From: Oceanisphaera psychrotolerans
GTDB lineage: Bacteria > Pseudomonadota > Gammaproteobacteria > Enterobacterales > Aeromonadaceae
Assembly: GCF_001870485.1 (NCBI RefSeq)
Contig: NZ_MDKE01000020.1
Location: 1-50,528, forward strand
DNA: 50,528 bases
Direction of reading: 5' to 3'
A model generated the notes under the pieces. It was given only the letters and a program-made list of their open reading frames with translations. It was not told the origin of the DNA and did no database searches. Of this stretch, positions 46,598 to 50,528 are shown in pieces. Made by a program: the position numbers and the translations under genes. How positions within the stretch are numbered: the first letter of the stretch is position 1; each line of letters begins with the position of its first letter.

Positions 46598-46960
46598 TTA
46601 TTTGAGCTCAACAGAAGCACCGGCTTCTTCGAGTTCTTTCTTCAGTGCTTCGGCTTCGCCTTTGCTCAGCTGCTCTTTAACAGCACAAGGAGCGGCTTCA
46701 ACCAGACCCTTGGCTTCTTTCAGGCCCAGACCGGTAGCGCTACGAACGGCTTTGATAACGGCAACTTTGTTGGCGCCAGCAGCAGTCAGCATAACGTCGA
46801 ATTCAGTCTGCTCTTCTACAACAGCAGCTTCGCCAGCAACGGCAACAGCAGCAGCGGCAGAAACGCCGAACTTCTCTTCCATTGCTTCGATCAGTTCAAC
46901 AACTTGCATTACAGACATTTCTGCAACGGCTTCGATGATTTGGTCTTTAGTGATAGACAT
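46598..46960 (-). CDS. rplL: Ribosomal protein bL12 (L7/L12)
   Basis: bL12 forms the ribosomal stalk that recruits translation GTPases. The 120-residue protein has the N-terminal dimerisation helices, an Ala-rich hinge ([17 protein letters not shown]) and the C-terminal factor-binding domain ([25 protein letters not shown]). It carries a cysteine at position 92 (AAPCAVKE) where E. coli has alanine. It follows rplJ by 54 bases and is separated from rpoB by an attenuator. Confidence 0.97.
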   Translation of the reverse strand: MSITKDQIIEAVAEMSVMQVVELIEAMEEKFGVSAAAAVAVAGEAAVVEEQTEFDVMLTAAGANKVAVIKAVRSATGLGLKEAKGLVEAAPCAVKEQLSKGEAEALKKELEEAGASVELK

Positions 46961-47014
46961 GACTCAAATTCCTAATGTTCTGAAGTTTTCGGTAATCAAG
47001 CAGCCAGAAACAGC

Positions 47015-47518
47015 TTAGGCGGCTTCGGCTTCTTTCTTGTCGCGCAGGGCAGCGATGGTACGAACCAGCTTGCCAGCAGAGGCTTCTTTCATGGTCGCCA
47101 TCAGCTTCGCAATTGCTTCGTCGTAAGTCGGCAGTTTTGCGAGACGGTCAATATCGGCTGCGGGGATGAACTCGCCCTCGTATGCCAGACCTTTAACCTC
47201 AAACTCTTTCTGTTCTTTAGCAAAATCTTTGAACAGACGAGCGGCCGCACCGGGATGCTCGTTAGAGAAGGCGATCAAAGTAGGACCAACGAATACCTCT
47301 TTCAGGCACTCATAGCTGGTCTCTTCCACTGCCAGGCGAGCCAATGTGTTACGGACTACCTTGAGGTAGACACCGTTGTCACGGGCTTGCTTGCGCAGGG
47401 TGGTCATGGCAGCTACAGTAACGCCGCGAGAATCGGCAACTACTGCAGACAGGGCGCCCTTGGCAGCTTCGTTGACTTCAGCAACAATTGCTTTTTTGTC
47501 GTCGAGTCTTAATGCCAT
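47015..47518 (-). CDS. rplJ: Ribosomal protein uL10
   Basis: uL10 anchors bL12 dimers to the 23S rRNA as the stalk base. The 167-residue protein (E. coli 165) has the N-terminal [32 protein letters not shown] region (shown in part by KKAIVAEV, residues 8-15) for rRNA binding and a C-terminal helix rich in Ala and Lys for bL12. In E. coli the L10-L12 complex represses its own mRNA by binding the leader; a structured leader is present here at 47519-47758. Confidence 0.97.
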   Translation of the reverse strand: MALRLDDKKAIVAEVNEAAKGALSAVVADSRGVTVAAMTTLRKQARDNGVYLKVVRNTLARLAVEETSYECLKEVFVGPTLIAFSNEHPGAAARLFKDFAKEQKEFEVKGLAYEGEFIPAADIDRLAKLPTYDEAIAKLMATMKEASAGKLVRTIAALRDKKEAEAA

Positions 47519-47758
47519 TGGCTAAACTCCTGGATCCACCTGGGATATACCCAGATTAAACACACGCCCCCGTTATCGGGAGCACCAAGGTGGCAGATTC
47601 CAGAAGAAAGGAATGCTTTCTAACTGGGTCCCGGCACCATCTACGCTGGAAAATTAAGACGATAAAGTCTCCAGCGGTCTTGGACGGGAGTCGAAGCCCC
47701 CAACCAAATTACAAGGCGCAAAATTCTACGAGAATCCGTGCGCCTTGTAAATGCTTAA
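47519..47758 (-). promoter_or_regulatory. rplJ leader with L10 autoregulatory region
   Basis: 240 bases separate rplA from rplJ, long for an otherwise tight cluster, as in E. coli, where this mRNA leader binds L10-(L12)4 to repress translation. A strong two-part hairpin sits at 47711-47748 (outer arms acaaggcgca and tgcgccttgt, inner attct and agaat). The stretch GTAGATGGTGC on the minus strand resembles the conserved part of the leader. A promoter for rplJL is probably here too but I cannot place it. Confidence 0.55.
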
Positions 47759-48457
47759 TTAAGCAACGTCCAGGCTAGCCTGTTCGATGGTCACGCCCGC
47801 ACCCATGGTGGTGGACAGAGTAACCTTCTTGATGTACTGGCCTTTGGAGGAAGCAGGCTTGGCACGCTTGAGCGCGACCAGCAGGGCTTCCAGGTTGCCT
47901 TTCAGGTTTTCGGCGTTGAAATCAACCTTACCGATGGTGGTATGGATGATACCGTTCTTGTCGTTGCGGTAACGCACCTGACCGGCCTTGGCGTTTTTAA
48001 CGGCTTCGGCAACGTTCGGGGTCACGGTACCCACTTTCGGGTTCGGCATCAGGCCGCGCGGGCCCAGGATCTGACCCAGCTGACCAACAACGCGCATGGC
48101 ATCGGGAGAAGCGATAACCACGTCGAAGTTCATTTCACCTTTCTTGACCAGATCGGCCAGGTCGTCCATACCGACCAGCTCGGCACCGGCAGCCTTGGCG
48201 GCTTCGGCGTTTGCGCCCTGGGCGAATACGGCAACGCGAACGTCACGACCGGTGCCGTGAGGCAGTACGGTAGCGCCACGTACGTTCTGGTCGGATTTAC
48301 GCGCATCGATGCCCAGGTTAACGGCAACATCAATGCTTTCTACGAATTTGGCAGTGGCCAGCTCTTGCAGCAGGGCAACGGCTTCGTTGATTTGGTACTC
48401 TTTGGTGGCGCTTACACGCTCACGGATAGTACGCATACGCTTAGTCAGTTTAGCCAT
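47759..48457 (-). CDS. rplA: Ribosomal protein uL1
   Basis: uL1 forms the L1 stalk of the large subunit and helps release tRNA from the E site. The 232-residue protein has the two-domain layout, with [18 protein letters not shown] as the family signature. In E. coli L1 also represses the rplKA mRNA by binding its leader. It follows rplK by 4 bases, so the two are translationally coupled. Confidence 0.98.
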   Translation of the reverse strand: MAKLTKRMRTIRERVSATKEYQINEAVALLQELATAKFVESIDVAVNLGIDARKSDQNVRGATVLPHGTGRDVRVAVFAQGANAEAAKAAGAELVGMDDLADLVKKGEMNFDVVIASPDAMRVVGQLGQILGPRGLMPNPKVGTVTPNVAEAVKNAKAGQVRYRNDKNGIIHTTIGKVDFNAENLKGNLEALLVALKRAKPASSKGQYIKKVTLSTTMGAGVTIEQASLDVA

Positions 48458-48461
48458 CGTC

Positions 48462-48890
48462 TTAGCCCTCCACTACCAGGCCCATGGACCGGGCAGTACC
48501 TTCGATACAACGAACACGAGCGTCCAGATCGGCGCCAGTCATGTCCGGCTGCTTAACAGTTGCGATTTCTTCCAACTGAGCGCGGGTAACGGTACCAACT
48601 TTGTCGGTATTCGGTTTACCAGAACCGGACTTGATGCCGGCAGCCTTGCGCAACAAGAACGCCGCAGGCGGAGTCTTGGTTTCGAAGGTGAAGGAACGGT
48701 CGCTGTATACGGTGATGATAACCGGAGTAGGCGAGCCTTTTTCCAGGCTTTCTGTACGGGCGTTGAAGGCCTTACAGAATTCCATGATGTTAACGCCGTG
48801 CTGACCCAGAGCAGGACCAACGGGCGGACTCGGGTTAGCTGCACCGGCTGCAACCTGCAGCTTGATGTAGGCTTGTACTTTTTTAGCCAT
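48462..48890 (-). CDS. rplK: Ribosomal protein uL11
   Basis: uL11 sits at the GTPase centre and is required for RelA-dependent stringent response. The 142-residue protein matches E. coli length, with [20 protein letters not shown] in the N-terminal domain and the rRNA-binding C-terminal domain ending in [12 protein letters not shown]. The 66-base stretch between the upstream terminator and its start is where an L1 repressor site would be expected. Confidence 0.98.
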   Translation of the reverse strand: MAKKVQAYIKLQVAAGAANPSPPVGPALGQHGVNIMEFCKAFNARTESLEKGSPTPVIITVYSDRSFTFETKTPPAAFLLRKAAGIKSGSGKPNTDKVGTVTRAQLEEIATVKQPDMTGADLDARVRCIEGTARSMGLVVEG

Positions 48891-48956
48891 TTACAAATAC
48901 CTCGTGATTGGGTAATAGCGCCTCGGAGTCTGGCTCCTTATCGGCTCCCCGGTGTT
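48891..48956 (-). promoter_or_regulatory. Expected rplKA leader / L1 binding site region
   Basis: This is the short leader between the nusG terminator and the rplK ATG. On the minus strand it holds ggagccgataaggagccagactcc, which can fold by pairing ggag with ctcc. In E. coli the equivalent leader mimics the rRNA target of L1. The assignment rests on position and weak folding potential. Confidence 0.3.
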
Positions 48957-48991
48957 AAAAGGGCGGCAAATTGTAGTTTTATTTGCCGCCC
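48957..48991 (-). terminator. Terminator or attenuator between nusG and rplK
   Basis: gggcggcaaat (48961-48971) and atttgccgccc (48981-48991) form an 11-bp perfect stem, followed on the minus strand by TTTT and AAC. The short T run suggests partial termination of secE-nusG transcripts. Confidence 0.65.
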
Positions 48992-49018
48992 CTCGCAAGT
49001 TTTATGGATGAATTTCGT

Positions 49019-49561
49019 TCAGGATTTTTCTACCTGTCCGAATTCCAGCTCCACCGGTGTAGAGCGACCGAAGATGAGCACCGATACCTTGACCCGGCTC
49101 TTCTCGTAGTCGACTTCTTCCACCACGCCGTTGAAGTCGGCGAAAGGACCGTCGGATACCCGGACCACTTCACCCGGTTCGAACAGGGTCTTCGGCTTCG
49201 GCTTGTCGATCGCATCCTGCAGGCGATTGAGGATGGCATCGGCTTCCTTGTCGGAAATCGGTGCCGGACGCTCGGGGGTGCCGCCGATAAAACCCATTAC
49301 CCGGGGAATGCTGCGCACCAGGTGCCAGGTGGCGTCGTTCATCTGCATCTGCACCAGCACATAGCCGGGGAAGAATTTGCGCTCGCTTTTACGCTTCTGG
49401 CCAGCGCGCATTTCCACCACTTCTTCGGTGGGCACCAGCACTTCGCCAAACTGATCTTCCATGCCGTGCATCTTGATATGTTCACGCAGCGACTTGGAAA
49501 CGCGGCCTTCATACCCGGAAAACGCCTGGACTACATACCAACGCATTCTTTGTTCTGACAT
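49019..49561 (-). CDS. nusG: Transcription termination/antitermination factor NusG
   Basis: NusG binds RNA polymerase, suppresses pausing and links it to Rho or to the ribosome. The 180-residue protein has the NGN domain ([35 protein letters not shown]) and a C-terminal KOW domain ([21 protein letters not shown]). It lies 9 bases after secE in the same transcript. Confidence 0.98.
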   Translation of the reverse strand: MSEQRMRWYVVQAFSGYEGRVSKSLREHIKMHGMEDQFGEVLVPTEEVVEMRAGQKRKSERKFFPGYVLVQMQMNDATWHLVRSIPRVMGFIGGTPERPAPISDKEADAILNRLQDAIDKPKPKTLFEPGEVVRVSDGPFADFNGVVEEVDYEKSRVKVSVLIFGRSTPVELEFGQVEKS

Positions 49562-49570
49562 GGCTAATCC

Positions 49571-49942
49571 TTAAACTCCGGTAACCAGATTGACCAACCA
49601 TACCAGCAGGCCATCCAGCAAAAACAGAAAGAGGCCAACCAGAGCGGTGACGGCCAATACGATCAGGGTAGTCTGGATAGCTTCCTGGCGACTCGGCCAG
49701 ACAACTTTGCGCATTTCCAGACGGGATTCTTTGGCAAAGGCAAAACTGCTCTTGCCTTTCTGGGTCTGATACGCCAGCAACCCGGCTACGCCCGCAGCCA
49801 CCACCACGCCGGCAGCACGAATAACCACCGCCAGATCACTATAGAGATAATTGGCGACCACGGCCGCAATCAAAATAATGAAAACCAGCCCCCATAACAG
49901 GGTGTCTTTGGCCCCGCCCTGGCTCTCAGTGTTTGCACTCAT
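49571..49942 (-). CDS. secE: Preprotein translocase subunit SecE
   Basis: SecE clamps the SecY channel together. The 123-residue protein has three membrane helices (about 15-33, 38-58 and 91-118), as in E. coli, and the conserved amphipathic segment EMRKVVWPSRQEAIQTT before the last helix. It lies between tRNA-Trp and nusG. Confidence 0.96.
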   Translation of the reverse strand: MSANTESQGGAKDTLLWGLVFIILIAAVVANYLYSDLAVVIRAAGVVVAAGVAGLLAYQTQKGKSSFAFAKESRLEMRKVVWPSRQEAIQTTLIVLAVTALVGLFLFLLDGLLVWLVNLVTGV

Positions 49943-50006
49943 AAGCTACCTGTCTAAAAACTTGAGTCTGTCACAGACGCGAAAACCCCGCTGTTGGCGA
50001 GGTAAG

Positions 50007-50083
50007 TGGCAGGGGCGGAGGGATTCGAACCCCCAACCGTCGGTTTTGGAGACCGCCGTTCTACCAATTGGAACTACGCCCCT
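50007..50083 (-). tRNA. trnW: tRNA-Trp (CCA anticodon)
   Basis: Read on the minus strand, AGGGGCG (50083-50077) pairs with CGCCCCT (50017-50011) as acceptor stem, followed by discriminator G and an encoded CCA. The anticodon loop is CTCCAAA, giving anticodon CCA. The T arm GGGGGTTCGAATCCC is standard. Its place between tuf and secE is typical of Vibrio, Shewanella and Aeromonas relatives. Confidence 0.96.
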
Positions 50084-50088
50084 AATAC

Positions 50089-50117
50089 AAGAAAGCCCCT
50101 ATTATAGGGGCTTTCCG
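50089..50117 (-). terminator. Hairpin between tuf and tRNA-Trp
   Basis: gaaagccccta (50091-50101) and taggggctttc (50105-50115) form an 11-bp stem with a 3-base loop. On the minus strand TTGTATT follows, a modest T run. It may end most tuf transcripts or mark a processing site before the tRNA. Confidence 0.55.
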
Positions 50118-50135
50118 ATGCGATTGTAAGCGCAA

Positions 50136-50528
<393 letters not shown>

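Overview
This window looks like chromosomal DNA of a GC-rich marine gammaproteobacterium. Gene content, the tuf-tRNA-Trp-secE-nusG-rplKA-rplJL-rpoBC order and E. coli-like synteny suggest the Aeromonadales, near Oceanimonas or Zobellella. The placement is inferred from gene order and protein resemblance remembered from those groups; no search was run.

Layout. 1-1031: end of an FAD-dependent amine/amino-acid oxidase and a GntR/FCD regulator. 1344-4508: mtnN, a diverged CbiB-like membrane protein, btuF and yadS (TRIC family). 4509-7121: a long AT-rich non-coding stretch and a large di-heme cytochrome c peroxidase that look like an insertion into the conserved backbone. 7220-9874: tyrS divergent from an M23 murein endopeptidase. 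9888-11689: minus-strand operon of a coiled-coil membrane protein, erpA, a glutaredoxin and a HIT protein. 11869-18480: hemL, a VOC protein, mrcB and hrpB. 18545-25633: thpR, sfsA, dksA, gluQ, pcnB, folK and panBCD. 25694-30797: yadGH, hpt, ubiX, mpl and ppa. 30922-31925: a 40-residue membrane protein divergent from a TIGR03899-like gene. 31990-37809: siroheme and sulfite assimilation (cysG, cysJIH). 38049-50528: rpoC, rpoB, rplL, rplJ, rplA, rplK, nusG, secE, tRNA-Trp and the end of tuf.

Most of the window is housekeeping: transcription and translation, pantothenate and folate synthesis, Fe-S and heme supply, cell wall, and sulfur reduction. Four conserved genes (yadS, dksA, ubiX, rpoB) each carry one single-base indel. 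Repairing one base restores a normal-length protein in each. Because rpoB is essential, sequencing or assembly error is the most economical explanation for all four.

The observations most worth checking are: an apparent AUU start codon for pcnB, supported by a Shine-Dalgarno and by a conserved N-terminus; a 24-nt element found at exactly the same distance (60 nt) upstream of both cysJIH and cysG, a candidate CysB site; the CbiB-like protein that has lost the hallmark motifs of its family beside btuF; the small membrane protein at 30922-31044; and the cytochrome peroxidase insertion with its AT-rich leader. I found no clearly new multi-gene system, CRISPR array, prophage or insertion sequence.
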